From Sinorhizobium garamanticum (GTDB lineage Bacteria > Pseudomonadota > Alphaproteobacteria > Rhizobiales > Rhizobiaceae), in contig NZ_CP120373.1 of assembly GCF_029892065.1 (NCBI RefSeq), positions 1,299,501-1,363,500 of the forward strand: 64,000 nucleotides of DNA, read 5' to 3'. Made by a program: the position numbers and the translations under genes. Shown here piece after piece: positions 7,625-18,135 of this stretch (the first letter of the stretch is position 1; each line of letters starts with the position of its first letter). The notes beneath the pieces are model-generated. The model did not search any database. It was not told where the DNA came from and saw only the letters and a list, made by a program, of their open reading frames with translations.

Positions 7625-9031
7625 TTATACAATTTTTTTCGCCAACTCGACAATGGTCGTGAATGCCGTTTCTGCATCCTCCTCGGCCATGCTGAATTGC
7701 CCTGCCTGGAAACGAATGGCGATGCGTCCGTCGACACGTGTCTGCGTCAGGTAGATGCGGCCGTCATCGTTGATCGCCTTCACCAGGGCGAGGTTATGGG
7801 CGTCGGCATCGGAGCCGCCGGCATGTCGAAACGAAAAGAGAGACAGAACCGGTTCAGTAACGATTTCGAAGCCCGGTTCGTTCCGCAAACGTTCGGCGAG
7901 AGCCTCCGCCCAGCGCACATGGTTGCGGATCATCTGCCGCAATCCCGAAAGGCCGTGAAAGCGCAGCAAGAACCACAGCTTCAGGGCGCGAAAGCGCCGG
8001 CCCAGCGGAACAGACCATTCGGAATAATTGATGATCCCGTCCTGCCCGTGCGTCATCAGATATTCCGGCTGAATTGCCAATGTGCGTACCAAGTCGTCGG
8101 GGCTGCGGACGAAATGGGCGGAGCAGTCGAACTGGGCACCCAGCCATTTGTGCGGATTGAAGACGACCGAATCGGCGCCCTCGACGCCTTGCCACAGATG
8201 GCGAAATTCCTCGCAGATCATCGCCGCGCCCGCCCAGGCCGCATCGACATGGACGTAGAGCCCGTGTTCACGGGCGACGCGGACGACCTCGGCGATGTCG
8301 TCGCAGGCGCCGGTGCTGGTGCCGCCGGTGCAGGCGATAATGCCCGCCGGGAGATAGCCCGCCTTGCGATCCGCCTCGATCGCGCTCGCAAGAGCGGTGC
8401 AATCCATCGCCCGACGCTCGCCGACGGTCGGTATCCGGACAAGATTCTCTTCCCCTATCCCGCTCACCCAGATGGCGCGGTCGATCGAGGTGTGGACCTG
8501 ATCGGAGGAATAGATGCGGACACTGGGATTGCCGGCGAGCCCTGCCCGATTGCCGTTCCAGGCAAGAGCCTTTTCGCGCATCACAAGGACCGCGGCGAGC
8601 GTGGCGGAGGACGCGGAATCCTGGATGACGCCGGAAAAGCTGGCAGACAGGCCGATCGCCTGCCGGAGCCAATCGAGCATCTTCGTCTCGAGCTCGGTCG
8701 CCGCCGGCGAGGTCTGCCAGAGCATGCATTGCGCGGCAACCGCAGTGACAAGATATTCGGCGACGACGGAGACGGGCGCGGCATTGGCCGGGAAATAGGC
8801 GAAGAAACGTGGGTGCTGCCAATGGGTCATGCCCGGCATGACAATCGTCTCGAAGTCCTCGAAGATCCGCTCCATCGACTCACCGGATTCCGGAGGAGAT
8901 TGTGCGATTTGGCCCGCTATCTCACCGGCAGTCGTCTGCGCTCGGACGGGACGGTCCCGAAGCGATTGCCGATAGTCCACACCCCAATCCGCGGCCTTGG
9001 CCGACCAATATCTGAACGTTGCCTCGTCCAT
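7625..9031 (-). CDS. PLP-dependent group II (aromatic-L-amino-acid-type) decarboxylase
   Basis: 468-aa pyridoxal-phosphate enzyme predicted to decarboxylate an aromatic or related L-amino acid to its amine. The PLP lysine is Lys295 (FNPHKWLGAQ), Asp263 sits in HVDAAWAGAA, and His180 (QVHTS) is in the cofactor-stacking position. The segment PLGRRFRALKLWF is close to DOPA/tryptophan decarboxylases. Tyr324 (QPEYLMT), the catalytic-loop tyrosine needed for normal decarboxylation, is kept. I start at 9031 because AGGGAGG precedes it; an in-frame ATG at 9049 is possible. It lies immediately upstream of gabD. Substrate choice (DOPA, tryptophan, phenylalanine or other) cannot be settled by eye. Confidence 0.87.
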   Translation of the reverse strand: MDEATFRYWSAKAADWGVDYRQSLRDRPVRAQTTAGEIAGQIAQSPPESGESMERIFEDFETIVMPGMTHWQHPRFFAYFPANAAPVSVVAEYLVTAVAAQCMLWQTSPAATELETKMLDWLRQAIGLSASFSGVIQDSASSATLAAVLVMREKALAWNGNRAGLAGNPSVRIYSSDQVHTSIDRAIWVSGIGEENLVRIPTVGERRAMDCTALASAIEADRKAGYLPAGIIACTGGTSTGACDDIAEVVRVAREHGLYVHVDAAWAGAAMICEEFRHLWQGVEGADSVVFNPHKWLGAQFDCSAHFVRSPDDLVRTLAIQPEYLMTHGQDGIINYSEWSVPLGRRFRALKLWFLLRFHGLSGLRQMIRNHVRWAEALAERLRNEPGFEIVTEPVLSLFSFRHAGGSDADAHNLALVKAINDDGRIYLTQTRVDGRIAIRFQAGQFSMAEEDAETAFTTIVELAKKIV

Positions 9032-9115
9032 CGTTCCCTCCCTTTCCATGTTGCGGTTCCATCCATGCTGGAACTTTTGTAGCGTGACGCCGAATCCGCC
9101 CTACTGGCCGAGACG

Positions 9116-9222
9116 CTACAGCGCCGCGCGTCTTATCAGACGCGCAAAGGACGCTGTAGCACTTTGAATTGCTGCATGTTTTTGTCCTTTAATCGGCTAC
9201 GATTAAAGGCAACATGCAGTAG
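9116..9222 (+). repeat. RIME element
   Basis: Same two-palindrome element as at 5795, from CTACAGCGCCGCGCGTC to ACATGCAGTAG. The second palindrome is diverged (CCTTTAATCGGCTACGATTAAAGG core). It lies between the decarboxylase start and the nitroreductase start, ending 41 bp before the GTG at 9264. Confidence 0.88.
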
Positions 9223-9263
9223 GACCCCCCAAGAGGATTCACGCGCAATAAGGATGTTCGTTC

Positions 9264-9860
9264 GTGACAGAAATCAACCATAGAAGAGCCGACCACCCGA
9301 TCCACTCGATCTTCCTGGAGCGCTGGTCGCCGCGCGCCTTTACCGGCGAGGAAATCAGCGAAAAAGATCTGCTTGCCCTGTTTGAGGCGGCTCGTTGGGC
9401 GCCTTCGGCGAGCAACAACCAGCCCTGGCGCTTCGTCTATGCCCGCCGCGGCACCGAGCACTTTGCGTCGCTCTTAGACATTCTCGATGAAAGCAACCAG
9501 CGCTGGGCGAAAAACGCCTCGGCGATCGTGATCATTCTTTCGAAGACCCACAGGCTTACGTCAAACGGCGAGATGCGGACGGCCTACACCCATGCCTTCG
9601 ACACCGGTGCCGCATGGTTCGCGCTCGCGCTGCAGACGCAACTTGTCGGCTTGCACGCGCATGCGATGGCGGGAATCGACCGGGACAAGGCCATGCGCGT
9701 GCTCGGCGTGCCGGAGCATTATCGGGTCGAAGCCGCGGTCGCGATCGGCAAACTTGCCGACCCGTCGACGCTTCCGGACGACCTGCGCGAGCGGGAAAAA
9801 CCGAGCCAGCGCAAGCCGCTTGCCGATATCGTTTTCGAAGGCCAGTTCAAGGCCGACTGA
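9264..9860 (+). CDS. Nitroreductase-family flavoprotein
   Basis: 198-aa FMN-binding oxidoreductase of the nitroreductase superfamily. Family features are the RWSPRAFTGEEI start, the AARWAPSASNNQPWRF FMN-binding segment and the EAAVAIGKLADPS strand near the C-terminus. It uses a GTG start with AAGGA nine bases upstream. The protein lacks any signal peptide. It stands alone between a RIME and the gyrB terminator. Physiological substrates of such enzymes (nitro compounds, quinones, flavins) are not predictable from sequence. Confidence 0.88.
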   Translation: MTEINHRRADHPIHSIFLERWSPRAFTGEEISEKDLLALFEAARWAPSASNNQPWRFVYARRGTEHFASLLDILDESNQRWAKNASAIVIILSKTHRLTSNGEMRTAYTHAFDTGAAWFALALQTQLVGLHAHAMAGIDRDKAMRVLGVPEHYRVEAAVAIGKLADPSTLPDDLREREKPSQRKPLADIVFEGQFKAD

Positions 9861-9865
9861 TCACG

Positions 9866-9895
9866 CAAAAGAAAACCGGCGCCTTTCGGCGCCGG
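9866..9895 (-). terminator. Terminator of gyrB
   Basis: Perfect 8-bp stem CCGGCGCC/GGCGCCGG with a TTTC loop. Read on the minus strand it is followed by TTTTCTTTTG, so it mainly ends gyrB transcription; it may also slow read-through from the nitroreductase gene. Confidence 0.85.
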
Positions 9896-9923
9896 CCAAA
9901 TCTGCATCCTGGGATCAAGCAGA

Positions 9924-12365
<2,442 letters not shown>

Positions 12366-12391
12366 TCAGGTCTTTCCAGGTTACGAACGTC

Positions 12392-12410
12392 GTGATTCGG
12401 TGCGAATCAC
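12392..12410. promoter_or_regulatory. Dyad in the gyrB upstream region
   Basis: GTGATTCG, 3-bp spacer, CGAATCAC: perfect inverted repeat 33-51 bp upstream of the gyrB start, a position suited to an operator or the promoter itself. Confidence 0.4.
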
Positions 12411-12492
12411 AGCGCGGAGGCCTCACGGACTATAGGAAATTTGTCCACAGCTTCCAAATCCCGGGCCGCGCTTGGCGGTCGGGAACAGGCTT

Positions 12493-12870
12493 TCATCCCC
12501 TGTCATTATCAGGAATTGTGGCTTTTTCCAAAATATCTTCCAGAGCCCTGATCGTCTCTTCCGACAAACCGCGTATCTGTCCGCTCAGCCGGTTGGCAAA
12601 TGCGGTGTGGCCGGGTGGCAGGCCGGACGTATCGAGCACCACCTTCGGGTCGGAGATATCGGCGATCCGGAAGAGCTCGTCCGCCTCGTCCCAGATCACA
12701 TTGAAATAGCCGGCGACGCGCTGCAGAAAGTCGAAGCTCGGCGCACCACGCTTGCCGTGCTCCAGCGCCGAAAGATAGGCCGCGGAAACACCGATCGCCG
12801 CCGCCATCTGCTTTTGCGACACACCCTTTTTGCGCCGCAGCTCGCGCATGGCCTCGCCAAATGGCGTCAT
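12493..12870 (-). CDS. XRE-family transcriptional regulator
   Basis: 125-aa protein with a Cro/CI helix-turn-helix at residues about 7-62 (KGVSQKQMAAAIGVSAAYLS) and a short C-terminal tail with FANRLSGQIRGLSEETIRAL, a form conserved in rhizobia. Its ATG overlaps the TGA of the upstream smr gene by 4 bp (ATGA), so it is translated with the mltA-smr operon. The target is unknown; the gyrB promoter next door is a candidate only because of position. Confidence 0.85.
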   Translation of the reverse strand: MTPFGEAMRELRRKKGVSQKQMAAAIGVSAAYLSALEHGKRGAPSFDFLQRVAGYFNVIWDEADELFRIADISDPKVVLDTSGLPPGHTAFANRLSGQIRGLSEETIRALEDILEKATIPDNDRG

Positions 12871-13430
12871 GTCGCACTTCCCTTGGCGCGCGCCAGGCGG
12901 ACATAGAGCGCGCCCTCACCCCCGTGACTTCGCGCCGCCGGCTCATAGGACGAGATCAGCGGACGAAACTCCGGCAGCGAAAACCAGAGCGGCACCGCCC
13001 GCTTCAGCGCACCGTCGCTTCCGAGCGACGTGCCCTTGCCGGTGATCACCAGGACGTGTCGAAGGCCACGCTCGTGCGCCTTCAGGAGAAACTGCAGGAG
13101 CAGGCCGTGCGCTTCGCTCTGGATCATGCCGTGGAGGTCGATCCGCGCTTCGAGCGCCACACGGCCCTTTGCGAGCTTGCGCTTCACCGGCCTTTCAAGC
13201 GGATGGTGGCGGCGCTCGGCCTTGCCTTTGCTGAGCGTGAAGCCCGGTTCGGCCTTTTCGTGCGGTGTTGTCGCGACCTTCGACGAATCCGGCGCTGCCG
13301 GCGCAACCTCTTCGCTCTCGCCAAGCAGATCCGCGAGATCTTCGAGACGGCCAGGCATTGGCCGGGTCGAACGTGCAACCTTCCCCCAAAGAATGCGATC
13401 CTCCGGCGAAAGCTTCTTTTCCCTAGCCAT
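12867..13430 (-). CDS. Smr-domain protein
   Basis: 187-aa protein with a variable charged N-terminus and a C-terminal Smr domain (about residues 95-180): the IDLHGMIQSEA start and the LVITGKGTS loop are the family hallmarks. Smr domains are nicking or RNA-cleaving endonuclease modules, but the cellular role of the stand-alone alphaproteobacterial form is not settled. I start at the ATG at 13430, which gives MAREKKLSPED and an 8-bp overlap with the end of mltA; the upstream in-frame extension lies inside mltA. It overlaps the XRE gene downstream by 4 bp. Confidence 0.85.
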   Translation of the reverse strand: MAREKKLSPEDRILWGKVARSTRPMPGRLEDLADLLGESEEVAPAAPDSSKVATTPHEKAEPGFTLSKGKAERRHHPLERPVKRKLAKGRVALEARIDLHGMIQSEAHGLLLQFLLKAHERGLRHVLVITGKGTSLGSDGALKRAVPLWFSLPEFRPLISSYEPAARSHGGEGALYVRLARAKGSAT

Positions 13431-14529
13431 GGCGGTATCTGGCCGCGGCTGTTCTAGGGACGAAGATGAAGAAGTCCGCGGCATTGCGGACGGATCCCGC
13501 GAGATTGCCCGCCTCATCGCCGGAGCCGGTGAAAATGTCTCCGCGCGCGGGGCCGACGATCGCCGAACCCGTGTCCAACGCAAGCATCAGACGCGCGAAC
13601 GACCGTCCGCCGTCGAGATGGGTAACGGTCTCGCTCGCAATATAGAAGGGAACGCCGAAGGTATGGATCAGCCGATCGACGGCCAGCGATCGACCGGGCT
13701 CCAGCGGGACCTTCGCTGCGGCAACCGGGCCCAAGCCATCATCATCTACCGACGCCTCGCGGAAAAAGATGAAGGAGCGGTTGTGCCACAGGATCTCGTC
13801 CACCCTTTCGGGATGTGCCGCAAGCCAGGCGCGGATGGTGGCCATCGATACGGTCGCGGCATCGATTTCGCCGCGATCGATCAGCAGCTTTCCGATTGCG
13901 GAAAAACGGTGCCCGGTCTTTGCCGCATAGGTGATGCGCCGGCGCTTTCCATTCGGATAGACGAGCCGGGCCGCACCCTGGACATGAACGAAAAAGACGT
14001 CGACCTTCGACCGGGCATAGGCGATCTCAAGCCCGCGCCCCGCGAGAAAGCCCCGCTCGATCGCCTCGCGGTCCGGGTATTCCTCGATCTCGTCGCCACG
14101 AAGGCGCCCGAAGGCGAAATACGGATCCATGCCATGCGGCCGGTTCGCGTCGTCGATGTCGATCAAATCGCCCGGCTGGCGGTAGAGGGGGAAGCGAAAA
14201 ATCTCGTCCGCTTCGGCACGGACCTCGATCTCCGGCTCGTAAAAAGCGGTAACGAATCCCCTGCCGCTCTCGCCGGTTCGAACCCTGAATGGAAGAAACT
14301 GCTCCTCGAAAAAGGCGCGCGCCGCAGCTGCGTCTGAGACTTGCGCGCGGGCGGCCTCGAAAGCAGGCAACAGGTCCGCCACGGAAATGCCGAGTGAGCC
14401 TGTCTTGTAGGGTTTCGCCGTGGTGACGTGACGATGGCAGCGGCGAAGGGCGGCAATAACAGGTGTCGGATCGTCGGCCTGCCAGCCGGGCAGTTCGGAA
14501 AAGGCGACCGGCTCCAAATGAAAGGCCAT
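13423..14529 (-). CDS. mltA: Lytic murein transglycosylase A (MltA)
   Basis: 368-aa peptidoglycan-cleaving enzyme producing 1,6-anhydro-muropeptides. The MltA domain covers roughly residues 95-250 (GFVTAFYEPEIE, VHVQGAARL) and the C-terminal 3D domain carries the conserved aspartates (ALDTGSAIVGPARGDIFTG). No signal peptide or lipobox is visible at this start, unlike E. coli MltA. Either rhizobial MltA is exported by another route or the true start is elsewhere; no good upstream start is visible, because the Tim44-like gene ends 8 bp upstream. It is part of an operon with the Tim44-like gene upstream and smr and XRE downstream. Confidence 0.9.
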   Translation of the reverse strand: MAFHLEPVAFSELPGWQADDPTPVIAALRRCHRHVTTAKPYKTGSLGISVADLLPAFEAARAQVSDAAAARAFFEEQFLPFRVRTGESGRGFVTAFYEPEIEVRAEADEIFRFPLYRQPGDLIDIDDANRPHGMDPYFAFGRLRGDEIEEYPDREAIERGFLAGRGLEIAYARSKVDVFFVHVQGAARLVYPNGKRRRITYAAKTGHRFSAIGKLLIDRGEIDAATVSMATIRAWLAAHPERVDEILWHNRSFIFFREASVDDDGLGPVAAAKVPLEPGRSLAVDRLIHTFGVPFYIASETVTHLDGGRSFARLMLALDTGSAIVGPARGDIFTGSGDEAGNLAGSVRNAADFFIFVPRTAAARYRHG

Positions 14530-14536
14530 GCTCGCC

Positions 14537-15235
14537 TCAGTTTTCCGTAGCGATCAGTTTCCAGTTGGGATCGCGCGATCGAATATCACGCGAAAAGGTC
14601 CAAAGGTCGTTCACTTCGGCAACGGAGTCCGCATCGCCGTCGATCAGTTTGCCCTGCTTGTCATAGGTGGCCGAGATGAGCTGGCTGATGATCCGGACGG
14701 TGATATTTTCCTCGTTGTCCTTGATCTCGGCATGGGTGATGTCGGCCTTCTCGATGCCGACAAAAGTCGACTTGACCACCTCGCCCTTGGCTTCCCGTTC
14801 GGAAATGGCGGCATCGAAGCCCTCATAGACCTCGCGCGACAGCAGTCCCTTCAGTGTCTTGCGGTCGCCGTCGGCGAAAGCCATGACGATCATCTCATAG
14901 GCCATCTTGGCGCCGTTGACGAAGTCCTCCGGATTGAAGCTGCGGTCGGCGTCGCTCAAGGCCCTGAGTTGGCCGTTCAAAGGCGTGCCCGCCTTGGCGA
15001 CGGCATCGATGGCCGCGTAGCGAGACTCGTCTTCGACGGCGCTTTCGCGGCGTGGAAGTTGCACGACCTTGCCATTGTCGGCGCCCTCCGGACCCTTGCT
15101 CACCTCGCGCGGCGAATAGGGATCGAAAGGCGGGCGTTCACTGCCGGTCCGGCGCCCCAGAACGCTGCGCAACTGCAGAAAGATGACCACGGCAGCGATC
15201 AGGAAAAAAAACGTGATGAAGTCAAAAGAGCCCAT
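14537..15235 (-). CDS. Tim44-like (TimA) membrane-anchored protein
   Basis: 232-aa protein with one N-terminal membrane helix (FITFFFLIAAVVIFLQL) and a C-terminal Tim44-like domain (about residues 90-230: FVNGAKMAYEMIVMAFADGD, TVRIISQLISATYD). The family is the alphaproteobacterial relative of mitochondrial Tim44, thought to act at the inner membrane; its bacterial partner is not firmly known. The ATG at 15235 is preferred over the GTG two codons earlier. A -10-like CTATAT lies 42 bp upstream. It starts the TimA-mltA-smr-XRE operon and is divergent from fxsA and secB. Confidence 0.85.
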   Translation of the reverse strand: MGSFDFITFFFLIAAVVIFLQLRSVLGRRTGSERPPFDPYSPREVSKGPEGADNGKVVQLPRRESAVEDESRYAAIDAVAKAGTPLNGQLRALSDADRSFNPEDFVNGAKMAYEMIVMAFADGDRKTLKGLLSREVYEGFDAAISEREAKGEVVKSTFVGIEKADITHAEIKDNEENITVRIISQLISATYDKQGKLIDGDADSVAEVNDLWTFSRDIRSRDPNWKLIATEN

Positions 15236-15276
15236 TTCCACCCGGAACCGCTGTTAGATTTTCTTTTACTATCCCA

Positions 15277-15303
15277 TATAGTCCGCAAGGATAAACCATT
15301 CAA
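15277..15303 (-). promoter_or_regulatory. Candidate sigma-70 promoter for the TimA-mltA operon
   Basis: Minus strand: TTGAAT, 15-bp spacer, then CTATAT with flanking A/T. CTATAT fits the rhizobial -10 consensus and the -35 is partial. Confidence 0.4.
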
Positions 15304-15369
15304 ATGGCGATGTCGCACCCTTAAACCGGAGGCCAACCAATTGCACGAAACTTCTGACGAGTGCCGTCG

Positions 15370-15876
15370 ATGCGTTCCTTGATCCTTCCGCTCGTCATCC
15401 TCGGGCTGCCGCTCGCGGAAATCGCCGGCTTCGTCATCGTCGGTCGCGAAGTTGGGCTGCTCATGACGCTGCTCCTCGTATTCCTGAGCGGCGCAGTCGG
15501 TATCGCGCTGCTACGCGTCCAGGGTTTCGAGGTGTTTCGCCGCGTTCAGGAATCCGCTCGGGCGGGCCGCGACCCGGGCCGCGAGGTTCTCGAGGGTGCG
15601 CTGGTTTTCGTCGCCGCTATCCTCCTGATCGTGCCAGGCTTCATCAGCGACATCATTGGCCTCATCTTGTTCCTACCACCGGTAAGGCGTGCTGTCGCCA
15701 CATTCCTGCAGACAAGAATGACTATAGTGACGGCCGGAACGGGTTTCTACCGCTCTGGTCCTGGCGGACGCGAAGAACGCACCGGACCGCACGTCATCGA
15801 CCTGAACGAAGACGAATTCTCCCGCGAGAAGAAGGATGACGACGGGTCCTCGCCGACGAACCGGATCTCCCGGTAG
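15370..15876 (+). CDS. FxsA-family membrane protein
   Basis: 168-aa inner-membrane protein of the FxsA family. It has an N-terminal helix LPLVILGLPLAEIAGFVIVG with the family's conserved ExxxF/VIVG pattern, a second helix (LLMTLLLVFLSGAVGIALL) and a third region (ALVFVAAILLIVPGFISDIIG), then a charged cytoplasmic tail. E. coli FxsA relieves phage T7 exclusion by F plasmids; its normal role is unknown. The ATG at 15370 has a GAG eight bases upstream, and a GTG at 15361 is an alternative. It is divergent from the Tim44-like gene. Confidence 0.87.
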   Translation: MRSLILPLVILGLPLAEIAGFVIVGREVGLLMTLLLVFLSGAVGIALLRVQGFEVFRRVQESARAGRDPGREVLEGALVFVAAILLIVPGFISDIIGLILFLPPVRRAVATFLQTRMTIVTAGTGFYRSGPGGREERTGPHVIDLNEDEFSREKKDDDGSSPTNRISR

Positions 15877-15917
15877 AAATCTAAAACGATAGCAAGCGGG
15901 ATAGCGTCTTCGCGCTT

Positions 15918-15956
15918 CTACAGCGCAGCGAGTACGATCTAGGGAACATGCAGTAG
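15918..15956 (+). repeat. Truncated RIME-like remnant
   Basis: CTACAGCGC at one end and GGAACATGCAGTAG at the other match the two ends of full RIMEs, but the ~70-bp middle is missing. It lies between fxsA and secB, just upstream of a TATAAT at 15979-15984 that may serve secB. Confidence 0.5.
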
Positions 15957-16117
15957 CCCATCGGCGTGGCAACAGGTCTATAATATACGCCGCACGCTAC
16001 GGGAAAGGGCGAAAATCGCTTGTCCCGCTCCCCAAGAGAGGCCCGGGCGGCAAGGGTTGTAAGCCCATGCCCGAAATGATAGATGGCCTCACTGATTTGA
16101 AGTCCGAGGAAACCCTT

Positions 16118-16621
16118 ATGACGACTGATACCGCATCCACTGGCAACGGCGGCACGCAGCAAAGCCCCGCGCTCAACATCCTGGCCCAGTATGTCAAGGA
16201 TCTTTCCTTCGAGAATCCCGGTGCGCCGCGTTCTCTGCAGGCTCGTGAACGTGCGCCGTCGATCAACATCAATGTCAACGTCAACGCCAATCCGCTCGCC
16301 GAGAACGATTTCGATGTCGTTCTGTCACTGAACGCGGAAGCGAAGGACGGCGACAAGGTTCTGTTCAACGTCGAACTCGCCTACGGCGGTGTGTTCCGCG
16401 TTTCCGGTTTCCCGCAGGAACACATGCTGCCGCTGCTCTTCATTGAGTGCCCGCGTCTGCTCTTCCCCTTTGCACGCCAGATCGTCTCCGACGCAACCCG
16501 TAACGGCGGCTTCCCGCCGCTGATGATCGACCCGATCGATTTTGCGCAGATGTTTGCCCAGCGCATGGCCGAGGAAAAGGTCCGCGCTCAGGTCGCCAAC
16601 AGCAACGACACGGCCAACTGA
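16118..16621 (+). CDS. secB: Protein-export chaperone SecB
   Basis: 167-aa cytosolic tetrameric chaperone that keeps precursors unfolded and hands them to SecA. Family segments are visible: [16 protein letters not shown], the beta strand [12 protein letters not shown], and [25 protein letters not shown] followed by [13 protein letters not shown] (each a continuous core of the SecB fold). The start is the ATG at 16118, with GAGGAA upstream; the reading frame extends to 16067 but lacks a good ribosome site. It is followed by a strong bidirectional terminator facing dnaQ. Confidence 0.97.
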   Translation: MTTDTASTGNGGTQQSPALNILAQYVKDLSFENPGAPRSLQARERAPSININVNVNANPLAENDFDVVLSLNAEAKDGDKVLFNVELAYGGVFRVSGFPQEHMLPLLFIECPRLLFPFARQIVSDATRNGGFPPLMIDPIDFAQMFAQRMAEEKVRAQVANSNDTAN

Positions 16622-16700
16622 TCGGCCATCCAACTCTTTGGACGACGCAATTCCGGACGGAAAACGTTACGCACTCTTCTGGAATTGCTTTACCCTTGAG

Positions 16701-16731
16701 GAAAAGGCCCGGTTTTCGCCGGGCCTTTTTC
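16701..16731. terminator. Bidirectional terminator between secB and dnaQ
   Basis: Stem AAGGCCCGG/CCGGGCCTT with a TTTTCG loop, flanked by A-rich and T-rich ends, placed between convergent stops. Confidence 0.88.
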
Positions 16732-16733
16732 AT

Positions 16734-17432
16734 TCAGCACTCGTATTTCGACCAGATTGCCTTGGTGCCGATCTTGGCGATAAGGGCGGCATGCGCCGCA
16801 ATCTCGACCTCCGTCAACCGGGCGGGCAAGGGTCTCGGTCTCTGCAGGACGATAATCGGCCCCTCCTCCGCTTCGATCGTCTGGCCTCCGGCCACGCCCG
16901 TCACGAGGCCGAGCGCCGCCTGCCGGCCGCCGATCATCTCGATGTAGACTTCCGCGAGCAGTTCCGAATCGAGCAGCGCGCCGTGCTTGGCGCGATGAGA
17001 ATTGTCGATGCCATACCGGCGGCAGAGGGCATCGAGCGAATTCGGACCCATCGGATGTTTTCGCCTGGCAAGCACGAGGGTGTCCGTCACCAGTTCACCT
17101 GCCACCGGCGGAAGGCCCAAACGGGCAAATTCGGTATTGATAAAGCTGATGTCGAACGTCGCGTTGTGCGCCACCCAGCGCGCGCCGCCGAAGAAATCAA
17201 GGATCTGGTCGGCGACATCGGCAAAGGTGGGCTTGTCCTTCAGGAACTCGTCGGTGATGCCGTGAACGGCCAAGGCATCCGGATGGACCTTGCGGTCGCC
17301 CGGATTGATGTAGAGATGCAGCGTGCGCCCCGTCGGAAACTGGTTCTCGAGCTCGACGCCGCCAATTTCGATCACGCGGTCATCGCGGCTGTCGAGGCCG
17401 GTCGTTTCCGTGTCGAAGATGATTTCACGCAT
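16734..17432 (-). CDS. dnaQ: DNA polymerase III epsilon subunit (proofreading exonuclease)
   Basis: 232-aa 3'-5' exonuclease of the replicase core. DEDDh motifs are clear: ExoI FDTETTGL at residues 6-13, ExoII HNATFDISF and ExoIII HGALLDSE. After the exonuclease domain is a short tail for binding the alpha subunit. It is the last gene of the origin-side block PPSR-maf-aroE-coaE-dnaQ, a conserved alphaproteobacterial order. A 118-bp gap separates it from coaE and contains an inverted repeat (17447-17453 with 17483-17489), so it may have its own promoter. Confidence 0.97.
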   Translation of the reverse strand: MREIIFDTETTGLDSRDDRVIEIGGVELENQFPTGRTLHLYINPGDRKVHPDALAVHGITDEFLKDKPTFADVADQILDFFGGARWVAHNATFDISFINTEFARLGLPPVAGELVTDTLVLARRKHPMGPNSLDALCRRYGIDNSHRAKHGALLDSELLAEVYIEMIGGRQAALGLVTGVAGGQTIEAEEGPIIVLQRPRPLPARLTEVEIAAHAALIAKIGTKAIWSKYEC

Positions 17433-17550
17433 ACAATCTCTCCTGGGTCACGCTGGATCGGAGCGAATCAATCCGGAACCACGCGTGACTGATTCTAGCA
17501 ACTTGAATGGCCGTCTGGCGCAAAAATCCGCCGCGCATGCGGCCCATCCG

Positions 17551-18135
17551 CTAGCTCGCGCGCAATCGGTCGACGACCGACCGAATTTGCTCTCGGGTGA
17601 CATCGAAACTGTCGCTCGTGTCGATGATGTGGTCCGCCCGCGCGCGCTTTTCGCTGTCGGGGACCTGGCGCGCGAGGATCATGGCGAATTTTTCCGGCGT
17701 CATTCCCGGTCGCTTCATCACCCTTTCCCGCTGTATTTCGGGCGCGCAGGTGACGACAACGACCTGGTCGACGCGTCCTTCCGCCTTCGTCTCGAAAAGC
17801 AGCGGTATATCGAGGACCACAAAGGGGGCACCGGCGGCCCGGTACGTGGCAATAAATTCCCTCTCCTTGGCACGAACGAGCGGATGGACGATTTGCTCCA
17901 GTTCGCCAAGCCGCTGCGGCGCCGCGAGAAGCTGCCGTGACAGTTCCGTCCGGTCGATGACGCCGTCCTTTACCACGCCGGGAAACGCCGCCTCGACAGA
18001 CGCCACGGCCTCACCGCGATAGAGCTCGTGTACGGCTTCGTCGGCATCATTCACCGGGACGCCGAGCTCGCGGAACATCTCTGCCGCGGTCGACTTGCCC
18101 ATTCCGATTGATCCCGTGAGGCCGACAATGATCAT
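17551..18135 (-). CDS. coaE: Dephospho-CoA kinase
   Basis: 194-aa kinase for the last step of coenzyme A synthesis, phosphorylating dephospho-CoA. The P-loop [17 protein letters not shown] is at residues 5-21, the substrate region [11 protein letters not shown] follows, and the [10 protein letters not shown] motif is conserved. The start overlaps the aroE stop by 4 bp (ATGA), so translation is coupled. Length is normal. Confidence 0.97.
   Translation of the reverse strand: MIIVGLTGSIGMGKSTAAEMFRELGVPVNDADEAVHELYRGEAVASVEAAFPGVVKDGVIDRTELSRQLLAAPQRLGELEQIVHPLVRAKEREFIATYRAAGAPFVVLDIPLLFETKAEGRVDQVVVVTCAPEIQRERVMKRPGMTPEKFAMILARQVPDSEKRARADHIIDTSDSFDVTREQIRSVVDRLRAS

Noticed and set aside
7625..9031. 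Aromatic aldehyde synthase activity for the decarboxylase
   Set aside because: It would explain the adjacent aldehyde dehydrogenase, but those enzymes replace the catalytic-loop tyrosine, and here Tyr324 (PEYLMT) is kept.
7190..9082. 630-codon open frame on the plus strand
   Set aside because: It crosses the gabD and decarboxylase genes on the opposite strand and lacks a domain or a ribosome site.
14274..14284. tRNA T-loop-like GGTTCGAACCC
   Set aside because: It lies in the mltA coding sequence with no anticodon or acceptor stems around it.
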